A DNA stretch of 64,000 nt from Paenisporosarcina quisquiliarum (GCF_027563315.1 NZ_JAMKBJ010000002.1:124001-188000), one strand, 5' to 3'; shown: positions 47,185 through 56,002, numbered from the stretch's first letter. A program made the numbers and translations. Notes: a model not told the origin generated them from the sequence alone.

Positions 47185-48558
47185 TTATGGTTTGTACTTA
47201 ACGTTCACTTTTAAATCACTGTTTTTTTCAATATAAGTTGCCGTAACTTCCTTTACTGGTGGAGGTATAGGAGTATTGATTGTTCCAATACAATAATTTA
47301 CGAATTCTTTATACGTGCCTGAATACCTTTCAGCGTCAGGAACCCGCCTGGAGGAATTACTAGAATAGTAATAAACATTATCATGCTTGGAGTTCCCATT
47401 TGCCACTTCAAATGTGCTATTTGCAATATCAATCCCATCTAAATTTATACACAACTTACCAAATTTTGCATCCGTATGTTTGTCTATTTTGATTGGGATT
47501 TGATCACTGTTATCTCCTGTTATAAAAACGTTTCCACGAATATTTTTGAAGTGATTTTCTGCATTTACACCTTTAATTACTGCTGTGCCTGCATAATTAT
47601 TACCGTTAGTATCAATATTGATTATGGCATTTAGGAATAATGAGAGCTGACTCAAAGGTTTGATTTTATCGATTGAAATATCTTTACTGGAATACACTTT
47701 CAGATTAGAATAACCTGATATACAACTGCCTCCTGGACAAAAAGATGCCTGAATATCCTCTGCGATAATTGTAATCTTGCTGTAATCAATTGATGTTTGA
47801 GTATTTCCTAAAACAGATGCAATCGTATCTACCCCAGACAAATGACAAATTGCCCCTTCTGTTAGAGGCTTAATATCCTTACAATTAACGTCTGAAGCTG
47901 GCGGTGTGAATAAATATTTGTTTAACTCTGAAGAGTTGGTTGCTTCAGGTACAGGTATCGGATTATCAATTGATGTAATACTAGACACAAAGTTGGGTTT
48001 AGGGACTAGAAGTTCATTTTTTAGCACAGCAGGCTTATGATTTGTATTTCCTTCTACTGAAAAAGGTAATTTATAATACGTTACCCCTTCAACTGTAGTT
48101 GTTTCTAATAACAAGCCAATTGTTTCATCTAAAATGGAATAGTCCACTTTGTTTTCTATAATTTCCTGATCCATTGTCTTGAAAGACTGATAATAAGAAG
48201 TTAGTTCCACTTGATACTTATCTAATTGTTGGGAAATCAACGAATTAATCGTCGATTGAGTTTTGCAATTACTATTTGGGGACTTCCCATTGCAATTTTT
48301 TAAGTTATTTACAGCAGTTTGTAATTCAATTAGATGCTTTTCATATAAAATTTCAGCTTGATTCTGCATATGACTTTCCACATATTTAACACCGAGCTCT
48401 GCAGCAACAACCGCTTGATTATTTTTATCAACCGTTTGCTCTTGATTCACGTGGTTCAGTGAAGCACTCATGAACACTGCTGACATGCTTAAGAATATTA
48501 TAATGGTAAATAAAACTATTAAAAGAGCATATCCTCTTTCATTCAACATTTTTTTCAT
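47185..48558 (-). CDS. PilX-like large pilin-related protein 2
   Basis: A 457-residue protein. The N-terminus has NERGYALLIVLFTIIIFLSM, the PilX_N type of prepilin signal with Gly before the hydrophobic helix and no Glu at +5, then QTVDKNNQAVVAAELGVKYV. The large C-terminal region is beta-rich with several Cys and repeated Asn/Asp turns, and ends in a Lys-rich tail. ATG 48558 is preferred; GGGGG lies 11 bases upstream and the leader is then short as in prepilins. It is a paralogue of the gene at 48702-50153, separated from it by a terminator and a promoter. Confidence 0.78.
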   Translation of the reverse strand: MKKMLNERGYALLIVLFTIIIFLSMSAVFMSASLNHVNQEQTVDKNNQAVVAAELGVKYVESHMQNQAEILYEKHLIELQTAVNNLKNCNGKSPNSNCKTQSTINSLISQQLDKYQVELTSYYQSFKTMDQEIIENKVDYSILDETIGLLLETTTVEGVTYYKLPFSVEGNTNHKPAVLKNELLVPKPNFVSSITSIDNPIPVPEATNSSELNKYLFTPPASDVNCKDIKPLTEGAICHLSGVDTIASVLGNTQTSIDYSKITIIAEDIQASFCPGGSCISGYSNLKVYSSKDISIDKIKPLSQLSLFLNAIINIDTNGNNYAGTAVIKGVNAENHFKNIRGNVFITGDNSDQIPIKIDKHTDAKFGKLCINLDGIDIANSTFEVANGNSKHDNVYYYSSNSSRRVPDAERYSGTYKEFVNYCIGTINTPIPPPVKEVTATYIEKNSDLKVNVKYKP

Positions 48559-48615
48559 TTTTCCGATAACCCCCGAAGAGTCTTTTGGTATAACATTTGT
48601 ATACCGATTGATTCT

Positions 48616-48644
48616 ATTATCATGTTTATTAAGTAATTTGTCAT
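48616..48644 (-). promoter_or_regulatory. Sigma-A-like promoter for the pilX2-to-comC block
   Basis: ATGACA and GATAAT are spaced by 17 bases on the minus strand, just after the terminator of pilX1. A small hairpin GGTATA/TATACC (48587-48605) follows in the 5' leader before the ribosome binding site. The -35 is identical to that of the promoter at 51211-51239. Confidence 0.6.
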
Positions 48645-48665
48645 GCACTATAGTAAAAAATGCAC

Positions 48666-48699
48666 AAAAAGAAGAGAGTCGGATAATTCGACTCTCTTC
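48666..48699 (-). terminator. Terminator after pilX1
   Basis: GAAGAGAGTCG pairs with CGACTCTCTTC around a GATAATT loop, and the minus strand ends in CTTCTTTTTG. It begins at the stop codon of the gene at 48702-50153 and splits the pilus locus into two transcripts. Confidence 0.85.
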
Positions 48700-48701
48700 T
48701 T

Positions 48702-50153
48702 TTAATTTCCATAATCTACTGTTGCTTCAATTTCAGTTGTGCTGTCGATAAATTGTTTCATTGAATGTCCTTCTGGCAAACCTGAAGTATTTACATTGCA
48801 TTCATTTAGGAAAGCAACGAAATCATTCATGTAAATAATCTTTCCTTCAACGGCTGCAGGCAATTTATCCATATCAATACGCCCTGGATAGAGAATTAAT
48901 TTACCATTGTTGCTTAATATAGATGGATCCGTTAAATCAGAAGAATTCGCCAAGCTTATTCCATTCAAATTTATACACATCTTCGAGTTCGTTGAGACCG
49001 TTACACTTTGCCCGGTTGATTTCCAGTCTATAAAACCGGTTTTGTCCTCATTTCCCAAAACAACTAGATTACTATTCGTCAAATTCATGCTGACGTGGAA
49101 CGAGTAGGACCGGCTTACGATTGTGTTGTTGTCGGCAGAATTACTATTTTTAATAATCAAATCGCCATCTACGTACATGGAAATGTCCTGCAAATTATTC
49201 AAGTTATCTACGTTAAGTGTTTGATTGGAAGGTTTGATATATACCGTCCCCCCACTACCATCTAAACTGTTTAAATTACACTTGGTTTTATCTTCTACTG
49301 CATAACATAAGTCATCTACTTTTATACTTACTTTCGAAGGATCAGGCAGACTGGCTAAATAACTTTCAAGATTGGTACCCGTATATTTGCAGACACCTGA
49401 CGTCATTGCACTTGCTTCGACTGGACAAATAGACGTACTGTCATTAGGTGGAATGAATATACGGTCTACTGTTTCTTTTTCACTTAAAATCGTTTTAATC
49501 ACAATATCATTTGATTCGGAAGTATGATCTGGTATTGTAACAATCAAAGTGGCATTTAGTGTTTTAGCAGAGGTATTTTGTTTTCCTTGGACGGCAAGAG
49601 GTATTTCAATTTGCCGGCTTGCTTGATTAAAAACTGGATTTATTGCAAGTGGCATCAACTCATATTTTGTTTTTGAATCTATTCTATTTTCTTGAGGTGC
49701 TAAATCTGCATAAATCCGGTTTACTTCAGATGAATACATCTCTAATCCTGCTTTTTCAATTTCTTTCGTTTCGCAATCAATCCAGGCATTAATGTGGGTA
49801 CTGGAATAAAACACATTACACTCTGCAGTAGACATTCCTGAAGGGAGTGCTAAGTTATTATCTTTGGCAGTGGTAACTGCTGTTGCTTTATCTACTAAAT
49901 TATTAAGACTGGTATTCATAAAATTCTTATAATCCTGATTCAATATTTTAATTTCATTCACTAAATTATTGATATTGTATTTTACACCCATCTCAGCTGC
50001 GACCACCGATTGGTTCCGGACGTCAACGGTCCTTTCCTGTGTAGCGTTATTAAAAGATGCGGCAACAAAAACTGCTGATAAACCAACAAAAAAAACAACT
50101 AATAAGAGAACAAGTAACAAAGCATAACCTTTATGGTTGTTTACATACTTCAT
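48702..50153 (-). CDS. PilX-like large pilin-related protein 1
   Basis: A 483-residue protein with the same design as its downstream paralogue: a short leader ending NNHKG, a hydrophobic helix YALLLVLLLVVFFVGLSAVF without Glu at +5, then TVDVRNQSVVAAEMGVKYNI. The long C-terminal domain has Cys residues and a beta-rich pattern with a conserved CINLNGISLANS shared by both copies. PilX-type minor pilins prime assembly at the tip and help adhesion in other bacteria. Its size is far above the usual 170-200 residues, so it may carry a tip adhesin domain. AGAGGAGGGG precedes the ATG. Confidence 0.78.
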   Translation of the reverse strand: MKYVNNHKGYALLLVLLLVVFFVGLSAVFVAASFNNATQERTVDVRNQSVVAAEMGVKYNINNLVNEIKILNQDYKNFMNTSLNNLVDKATAVTTAKDNNLALPSGMSTAECNVFYSSTHINAWIDCETKEIEKAGLEMYSSEVNRIYADLAPQENRIDSKTKYELMPLAINPVFNQASRQIEIPLAVQGKQNTSAKTLNATLIVTIPDHTSESNDIVIKTILSEKETVDRIFIPPNDSTSICPVEASAMTSGVCKYTGTNLESYLASLPDPSKVSIKVDDLCYAVEDKTKCNLNSLDGSGGTVYIKPSNQTLNVDNLNNLQDISMYVDGDLIIKNSNSADNNTIVSRSYSFHVSMNLTNSNLVVLGNEDKTGFIDWKSTGQSVTVSTNSKMCINLNGISLANSSDLTDPSILSNNGKLILYPGRIDMDKLPAAVEGKIIYMNDFVAFLNECNVNTSGLPEGHSMKQFIDSTTEIEATVDYGN

Positions 50154-50167
50154 TCTACCCCTCCTCT

Positions 50168-50629
50168 TTAGTTAGTTGTTTTATATCTCGTCAATTTTGT
50201 GTTGATTTCATAATTTGCATTTTTATAGGATACTTTTGCTACTAATGTGTAGTCCTCTTTAGTGGGATTAATCATTTTACTGGCACTGGTCAATGTTACA
50301 TTATATCCACTAGAGGATATATCCTTAAATCCAGTGGTTGGTTCGGTTTGGCTAGTACACTGCGTTGGCGCTGCCATTATCTTATAATTGTTCGGAGATC
50401 CTCCTTGCTTAATAAAATAACAATCTCCTTTTCGGTGGTCATTCAACAATTTCGAAACAATTAAATTCGCTTCCTGTTGTGTCGAAGTTTTATTCGCTTC
50501 AGCAATTGAATGTTTGAACCCTATCCCCAAGGTGGTCATGATTAATACCGCAACCAGTGAAACTAGAGCAAGAGCTGCTATTAACTCCACTAAGGTTATG
50601 CCCTGATTATTCTTAAGATAGTTTCTCAT
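50168..50629 (-). CDS. Minor prepilin, PilW/ComGF-like
   Basis: A 153-residue prepilin with leader KNNQG followed by ITLVELIAALALVSLVAVLI, cleavage after Gly and Glu at +5. The mature domain is short with two Cys (CYFIKQ and QCTSQ) that could form a disulphide. It overlaps the previous prepilin by 4 bases and lies 14 bases before pilX1, so it belongs to the first pilus transcript. Confidence 0.85.
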   Translation of the reverse strand: MRNYLKNNQGITLVELIAALALVSLVAVLIMTTLGIGFKHSIAEANKTSTQQEANLIVSKLLNDHRKGDCYFIKQGGSPNNYKIMAAPTQCTSQTEPTTGFKDISSSGYNVTLTSASKMINPTKEDYTLVAKVSYKNANYEINTKLTRYKTTN

Positions 50630-51177
50630 GGAGACACCTCGATATAGCCGTACGTCTCACTACTCAATTGACCTTGTAAAGTATAAATTTTAAGAATGGT
50701 TTTATATAATGAAATGGTTCCCGCAAGATCAGGCACATCGAATACTTGGATTTCGAATTTAAATTCTTGTCCTGCATTAACCGTACTATTAAATATAAAT
50801 GAAGTGTAATCATCTTTGTTGGATGTTGTATCATCAGTTACGACACGGGTTTTACTTATTGTCGCTCCTGGAAATTGTAATTCGATAACAGATTCGATTT
50901 GGTCAATGGGTATTGTAAGGTATTCAGGGACACTTGGATTAGTATCCGAATCTGGAACGAGAGTTAATTTTCCTTTACTATTTTCAATAAACTCCGCCAT
51001 TTCCTGCCTCGCAATATTCATCGTGTCTAACTTCGTTTCCGTTTTCGCATTAAACAATGTCATTTGCGGAAATACTGTCATGATTCCTATGAAAACGATT
51101 CCCATTATAACAAGGGCTGCCAAAACTTCGACGAGCGTCAAACCAGATTGTTTTGAACGATTTGGTAAAATTTTCAT
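50626..51177 (-). CDS. Minor prepilin, PilV-like
   Basis: A 183-residue prepilin with leader RSKQSG, then LTLVEVLAALVIMGIVFIGI, Glu at +5, and a soluble domain without Cys. It is the first gene of the pilus locus, preceded by a good promoter. The order of PilV-like, PilW-like and PilX-like genes is that of minor-pilin operons in Gram-negative type IVa systems, where they form the initiation complex. Confidence 0.87.
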   Translation of the reverse strand: MKILPNRSKQSGLTLVEVLAALVIMGIVFIGIMTVFPQMTLFNAKTETKLDTMNIARQEMAEFIENSKGKLTLVPDSDTNPSVPEYLTIPIDQIESVIELQFPGATISKTRVVTDDTTSNKDDYTSFIFNSTVNAGQEFKFEIQVFDVPDLAGTISLYKTILKIYTLQGQLSSETYGYIEVSP

Positions 51178-51210
51178 ATAAATCTACTCATTTCATGTTC
51201 TTTATACGTA

Positions 51211-51239
51211 TTATGAATTGTTTTAATAGAATTGTCATT
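51211..51239 (-). promoter_or_regulatory. Sigma-A-like promoter for the pilV-pilW-pilX1 block
   Basis: ATGACA and CATAAT are spaced by exactly 17 bases on the minus strand, 34 bases before the ATG of the first prepilin gene and just after the terminator of the GGDEF gene. Confidence 0.65.
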
Positions 51240-51277
51240 ATATTTATACTATAATATCGCTTCTATTAAAGAGTACG

Positions 51278-51305
51278 AAAAAAAGAGCTGATTTTCTCAG
51301 CCCTT
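51278..51305 (-). terminator. Terminator after the GGDEF gene
   Basis: GGGCTGAG pairs with CTCAGCcC-type bases around an AAAAT loop, and the minus strand then has seven T. It separates the diguanylate cyclase gene from the first pilus transcript. Confidence 0.85.
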
Positions 51306-51306
51306 T

Positions 51307-53013
51307 TTATTTCACATATTCCGCAACACGATTTCGACCTTCGCGTTTTGCTCCGATATATAGCGCTCTGTCTGCATTACGAATCAATGCCATCGCATCG
51401 TCGCAGTCTTCTGGTGCAGTGGACACGCCAATGCTTATTGTGATATTTACTAATGATAATAGCGGTTGATCTGCTAAATCTGTTTGGATTTCAAATGGTG
51501 TTGATTCTATTTTCTCCCTTAACTCTTCGGCCAATACCAAGGATTGCTCTTTTGAGTAGTTTGGCAGGATGACCACAAATTCTTCACCGCCATATCTAGC
51601 AATAGTGCCGGAGTCTCCCAGTTCTTTTTCCAGCAGTCTGGCCAATCCAAAGAGAATATCGTTCCCACTTTGATGACCATAGGCATCATTAATAGATTTG
51701 AAGTGGTCAATGTCCATCATCAATAAGGATAACTGACGTAGTTCCCCATTAAGAACTTGGTTCATATTAATTTCGAGCTGCTGATCTAGGTAACGGTAAT
51801 TATATAATTTCGTTAAGCCACATCGTTCACTTTTTGAAACGGCATCTTGTACGTAGCGTGCTTTTTCAAGTGATACTGCAAAATACGAACATAGCAAACT
51901 AATAATTTGCAGCTGATATGTTTCAAATGCATATTTCTTCCTTGATGCAATAACGAAAATGCCTTCCATTTTTTGATTCCGACTGATTGGAACAGATATG
52001 ATGCTTTCTGCATCCATCGGAAGAAAATCCGAACCTGATTTACGCCATTCCTTTTGTTTATTAAATAAAATGGACTTGTCCTTTTTATAAACGATTCCAG
52101 CTATACTTCTCAATAATTCCTCATGTGATTGATAGATATCAACATTAATATCTTTTTCCATTGACTTCAAAAAGTACATATTGCCTTGGTCAATATCAAT
52201 GATGTAGGAATAATCAACGGGCAACATTTTGCTGATTCTCGATAAAAACAAATCCTTAATTGCATCTCCGCTGAGCCGATCTGCGAGTTCATGACCGATT
52301 TCAGTTGCTTGATTCAAGTCCTCATTGACGCGTTCTGAATTACTGTATAACCGAACCAGGAACGTCATAATCAGGAATGGAATGCCTAAAAGCAAGAATG
52401 CAACAGGACCCACATATTCAATTAACAAGTAAAGCATAATGCCAAATGGGAATGTGACAATTAATCCTGCGTAATCCCAAATTGAATCTCTTCCAAAAAA
52501 GCCTTCATGCTCTTGCTTTGTTAAAACTAAATAAAAATGCAAAATAACATGGTTAGTAAACGTATTTAAAATCTGATAGATACAGCCAAATAAAATAATA
52601 TCGTGTATGTTTAATGTCCCAATCTGATAACCCATTAATAAGACTGAAACTCCACTTATAGCAGATACCATAAAAAACATAAACGAGTTAAAAAGTGCTC
52701 GATAAAAGTCACTCCACCCAATCTTCAGTTGCATGGCCAAAGGAATAATGGCCAGTTGCATGACGATTGACTCAACGAAAGCTCCATATTTTAGGAATAT
52801 GGCGAGGTTGATCCATTGAACTAAAAATAAGGTCGTCCCAGCTACTTTAAACGGAAAATAAGTCGTGATAATCGCTAATGCAGTGTACCCCAATAAGATG
52901 GGCCAATTGATTTCACTGGGTGTCGCAAAATGATAAAGAGAGTATAGTCCAAATGGAACAACAAGAACCCATATGGCCCAAATTAATCGTTGTGTTCGTT
53001 TAGAAATGTCCAT
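51307..53013 (-). CDS. Membrane GAF-GGDEF diguanylate cyclase
   Basis: A 568-residue signalling protein. The first 220 residues hold seven or eight membrane helices of an MHYT/MASE-like sensor type that I cannot name. A GAF domain (about 235-385) and a GGDEF domain (about 400-568) follow. The active site reads RYGGEEFVVILPN (GGEEF, active form), and LSLLMMDIDHFKSINDAYGH carries the metal and substrate residues. No RxxD inhibitory site is obvious before the signature. It should make c-di-GMP and lies directly upstream of a pilus locus whose PilB has a c-di-GMP-type domain. Confidence 0.9.
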   Translation of the reverse strand: MDISKRTQRLIWAIWVLVVPFGLYSLYHFATPSEINWPILLGYTALAIITTYFPFKVAGTTLFLVQWINLAIFLKYGAFVESIVMQLAIIPLAMQLKIGWSDFYRALFNSFMFFMVSAISGVSVLLMGYQIGTLNIHDIILFGCIYQILNTFTNHVILHFYLVLTKQEHEGFFGRDSIWDYAGLIVTFPFGIMLYLLIEYVGPVAFLLLGIPFLIMTFLVRLYSNSERVNEDLNQATEIGHELADRLSGDAIKDLFLSRISKMLPVDYSYIIDIDQGNMYFLKSMEKDINVDIYQSHEELLRSIAGIVYKKDKSILFNKQKEWRKSGSDFLPMDAESIISVPISRNQKMEGIFVIASRKKYAFETYQLQIISLLCSYFAVSLEKARYVQDAVSKSERCGLTKLYNYRYLDQQLEINMNQVLNGELRQLSLLMMDIDHFKSINDAYGHQSGNDILFGLARLLEKELGDSGTIARYGGEEFVVILPNYSKEQSLVLAEELREKIESTPFEIQTDLADQPLLSLVNITISIGVSTAPEDCDDAMALIRNADRALYIGAKREGRNRVAEYVK

Positions 53014-53095
53014 ATGTGCCCCCTTCGATGTGGTTCAATTTATCTAGTACGATTTACATCGTATCAAAATTAGAAAGTTTTGTCATCTTTTATCT

Positions 53096-54346
53096 TCAAA
53101 TAATTTTAAACATTCTAATAGCCTTCAAACGCACGCCAGACAAGAGATAAAGCGAACCCGATACTATAGTCACTTGTTTTTCTGAAATTGTATTTGACAG
53201 AGAATTGATTAGGTCTTTTGTCACTGATACGTTATTTGATTCGCTTATTTTCGACAAAGCATTTGCAGACATTGCACGCTCATCATCGAAATCCACAAAT
53301 GTAAAATTCATTGAAATTTCTTCAAAAATTCGCAGTATTTTTTCAGTATCTTTTCCTCTTATCATGCCAATATAAAAATGAACTGGTGTATTAGGAAAAT
53401 ATTCTTTAATTGTCTCGACAAGCGCTCGAGCACTCGCAGGATTATGTGCCCCATCAAAATATAAATACTCCGTTATTTTTTCAAATCTTCCAGGAATAAA
53501 TGTCTCATTCAACCCTTTACGTAAAGTTGTTTCAACAAAGTCTACTTTTAGCTTTTCTGCCACATAAAGCACAGATTTAATGGCAAGAGCTGCGTTGTTA
53601 ATCTGATGTGGACCTTTTAGAGGAACGGATAGATTCGAAAAATTTAGACCCTCAGTATCTTCGTACAGTCCATTCTTTAATGAAAAATCTTTATTTATTC
53701 TCCAAACTGGAGATTTGGTTTTCTTCGCTTCTTCCATAAGAACCTGTTCAGCTTTCATTTCCATTGGACCAATAACAACCGGACTTCCAGGTTTGATGAT
53801 TCCTGCTTTATGTGTAGCCACTTCCTCAATTGTGTTCCCTAGAAATTGTTCGTGCTCTAGTGCAATGCTTGGAATCACGGAAAGGAGCGGTGAAATTACA
53901 TTAGTACTGTCGTACCGGCCCCCCATCCCAGTCTCTAGCAACACAATATCAGGTTGGAATTTTTCAAAAACTAAAAATGCAAGGACTGTTAACAGTTCGA
54001 AATCCGTCAGCATGCCACTCAATCCCGCTTCTTTTGCTCGACTGAACGCTTCATCCAATTGACTGGTTGAAATAAACGCACCATTCAGTTGAATCTGATC
54101 ATGCACATCCATGAAACACGGCGAATAAAAACATCCCGTTTTGATCCCATGGGCTTGAAGCATCGCATTCATCATACTGATGGTCGAACCTTTACCATTT
54201 GTACCTGCTACATGAACAAATTTGAGTTTCAGATGTGGACTCCCTACTTTTTCAAGCGCATTGGTAATAGCATCAAGTCCAGGCTCTATCGTATTTTTGC
54301 TTTCCATTTGAAAGCGTTCTTTGTATTCATTAAATTTTGGGATCAT
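53096..54346 (-). CDS. FolC-like Mur-ligase family protein (second copy)
   Basis: A 416-residue protein of the folylpolyglutamate synthase/dihydrofolate synthase family. The ATP loop VAGTNGKGSTISMMNAML lies near residue 47, LETGMGGRYDSTN near 138, HKAGIIKPG with the expected Lys near 175, and FDGAHNPASARALVE near 305. It is clearly homologous to the gene just upstream (54410-55714) but divergent, so it is an old duplication or acquisition. One copy may have specialised. AAGGAG precedes the ATG. No terminator is evident between it and the GGDEF gene. Confidence 0.88.
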   Translation of the reverse strand: MIPKFNEYKERFQMESKNTIEPGLDAITNALEKVGSPHLKLKFVHVAGTNGKGSTISMMNAMLQAHGIKTGCFYSPCFMDVHDQIQLNGAFISTSQLDEAFSRAKEAGLSGMLTDFELLTVLAFLVFEKFQPDIVLLETGMGGRYDSTNVISPLLSVIPSIALEHEQFLGNTIEEVATHKAGIIKPGSPVVIGPMEMKAEQVLMEEAKKTKSPVWRINKDFSLKNGLYEDTEGLNFSNLSVPLKGPHQINNAALAIKSVLYVAEKLKVDFVETTLRKGLNETFIPGRFEKITEYLYFDGAHNPASARALVETIKEYFPNTPVHFYIGMIRGKDTEKILRIFEEISMNFTFVDFDDERAMSANALSKISESNNVSVTKDLINSLSNTISEKQVTIVSGSLYLLSGVRLKAIRMFKII

Positions 54347-54370
54347 CTTTGCTTCTCCTTCCTAAACGAG

Positions 54371-54404
54371 AAAAGAACCCCACCTTCGCAATAAAGGCAG
54401 GGTC
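54371..54404 (-). terminator. Terminator between the two folC-like genes
   Basis: On the minus strand ACCCTGCCTT pairs with AAGGTGGGGT (two G-U pairs) around TATTGCG, followed by TCTTTTC. The U-run is short, so read-through is possible. Confidence 0.6.
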
Positions 54405-54409
54405 ACATA

Positions 54410-55714
54410 TTAAAGTACTTTCAGTTGAGCTTTTTGTTTTAAATAAGGACGAGCAAGTGACATGAAGTACAGCGAGCCGGTAACAAGAACGACATTCGAG
54501 TCATCGACTTTCAAAAGAGCTTCTTCCAGCGCTTCCTGCCAATTTAAGATTAATTGCTTTTCAGCATGATCTGTCTTTTCAAAGATTTCTTTACCTGTTG
54601 CTGCATTTTTCACATGAATTTCCGTCACTGTTATGCTTGTTGCAATTTCATCCAGCATATGAAGGACGGAAGAAATGTCTTTATCCTGCAGAGCCGTGAA
54701 CACGACGTGAATATTTTTTGTTTCGTAGCGTTGCTGAATAGTTTTAATGAGCACTTCCATTCCAGCCGGGTTATGTGCACCATCAATAATGACGTTTGGC
54801 AATACTTCTTCAAAACGGGCAGCCCAGCTAGACGTGTTTAGACCTTGACGTATACTTTGTTCCGAAATCGTGAAGCCGTGGTACTTGTTCAATAATAATG
54901 CAGCTGTCACAGCAAGCGAGGCATTTTCAACTTGATGATGGCCCATCATTTTTAGGGAAAGATCATTCAGTTTTTCATTGTTTAATTCATAAGTAAAACT
55001 TTGTTGGTTGACTTCCTGCGTCACATTTTCAACTAAGAAATCTTTATATAATTGATAGATCGGCGCCTGTTCCAACTCCGCTTTTTTCTCAATTACCGCA
55101 ACTGCCTTTTTGTCTTTCACCGCGCTGATTACGGGAACAAGATGTTTGATGATTCCCGCTTTTTCTTCAGCAATGGCTTCAACCGTGTCGCCCAGTATTT
55201 GTGTGTGGTCGAGAGAAATCGACGTTAAAATAGAAATTAATGGTGTTAGTACATTCGTTGAATCGAATTTCCCGCCGATTCCTGTTTCAATTAAAGCAAT
55301 ATCCACTTTCATGTCGTTGTAGTACATAAACGCAATAACCGTCAAGATTTCGAAGAAGTTCGACCCTTCTCCCACTTGACCTTTTTGCAATAGTGGATAG
55401 ATATCATTCATATATTGGATAAATTGTTCGTCTGTAATCATTACATCATTCATCATGATGCGTTCGTTCACTTTTTCAAGATGAGGAGATATGAAGCTTC
55501 CGACTTGCAGTCCTTCAGCAATCAAAATTTCTTTAAGAGCATTCAAAGTTGAACCTTTACCGTTTGACCCTGCAATGTGAACAGAACGGAATCCTTGATG
55601 TGGATTTCCGAGGACTTCTAAAATTGCCGTAATACGGCTCAATCGACCATTTCGCTCCGTTTTCTGATCCATGGAATATATGTATTCAATTACTTTATCA
55701 ACTGATGTAAACAC
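54410..55714 (-). CDS. folC: Folylpolyglutamate synthase/dihydrofolate synthase FolC
   Basis: A 434-residue ligase that adds glutamate to folates and, in many bacteria, also makes dihydrofolate. It has IAGSNGKGSTLNALKEIL near residue 48, IETGIGGKFDSTN near 140, EKAGIIKH near 178 and IIDGAHNPAGMEVLIK near 308. It is the copy next to valS, the place of folC in Bacillus, so I take it as the orthologue. It starts at GTG 55714 with GAGGAG 9 bases upstream. Confidence 0.93.
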   Translation of the reverse strand: MFTSVDKVIEYIYSMDQKTERNGRLSRITAILEVLGNPHQGFRSVHIAGSNGKGSTLNALKEILIAEGLQVGSFISPHLEKVNERIMMNDVMITDEQFIQYMNDIYPLLQKGQVGEGSNFFEILTVIAFMYYNDMKVDIALIETGIGGKFDSTNVLTPLISILTSISLDHTQILGDTVEAIAEEKAGIIKHLVPVISAVKDKKAVAVIEKKAELEQAPIYQLYKDFLVENVTQEVNQQSFTYELNNEKLNDLSLKMMGHHQVENASLAVTAALLLNKYHGFTISEQSIRQGLNTSSWAARFEEVLPNVIIDGAHNPAGMEVLIKTIQQRYETKNIHVVFTALQDKDISSVLHMLDEIATSITVTEIHVKNAATGKEIFEKTDHAEKQLILNWQEALEEALLKVDDSNVVLVTGSLYFMSLARPYLKQKAQLKVL

Positions 55715-55887
55715 ATTTGGTCACTCCTCAAACTCAATACTCCCAGAACATCTGAGAATTCACTCTATTCTATCATGTTCAATTACAGAAAAGATATGAA
55801 ATTATTTCTATCGACTAATGAAATTTTTATGTCGAAATAACTTTACTTTCCAGGGTATAAGAGTCCTAAAAATGGATAGATAGAACT

Positions 55888-55985
55888 GAATTTCATACTC
55901 GGACGAGTGAATTCTAGATAACGATGAATGAAATCGAGATAACGATAAGCGAATTCTAGATAAAGACACATGAATTCGGATAAAC
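55888..55985. repeat. 21-bp tandem array with GAATTC core
   Basis: Units of 21 bases begin at 55888, 55909, 55930, 55951 and 55972 (the last partial). Clear units read GAATTCTAGATAACGAT, GAAATCGAGATAACGAT and GAATTCTAGATAAAGAC at their starts; the first is weaker. It lies in the 329-base gap between folC and valS, otherwise AT-rich with only the valS terminator. No open frame with a start and ribosome binding site covers it. Confidence 0.75.
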
Positions 55986-56002
55986 CTGATCACACTGCTC
56001 TC

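Noticed and set aside
53096-55714. Tandem folC genes as an assembly duplication.
   Set aside because: The two proteins differ throughout, with only the motifs well conserved, so they are true paralogues.
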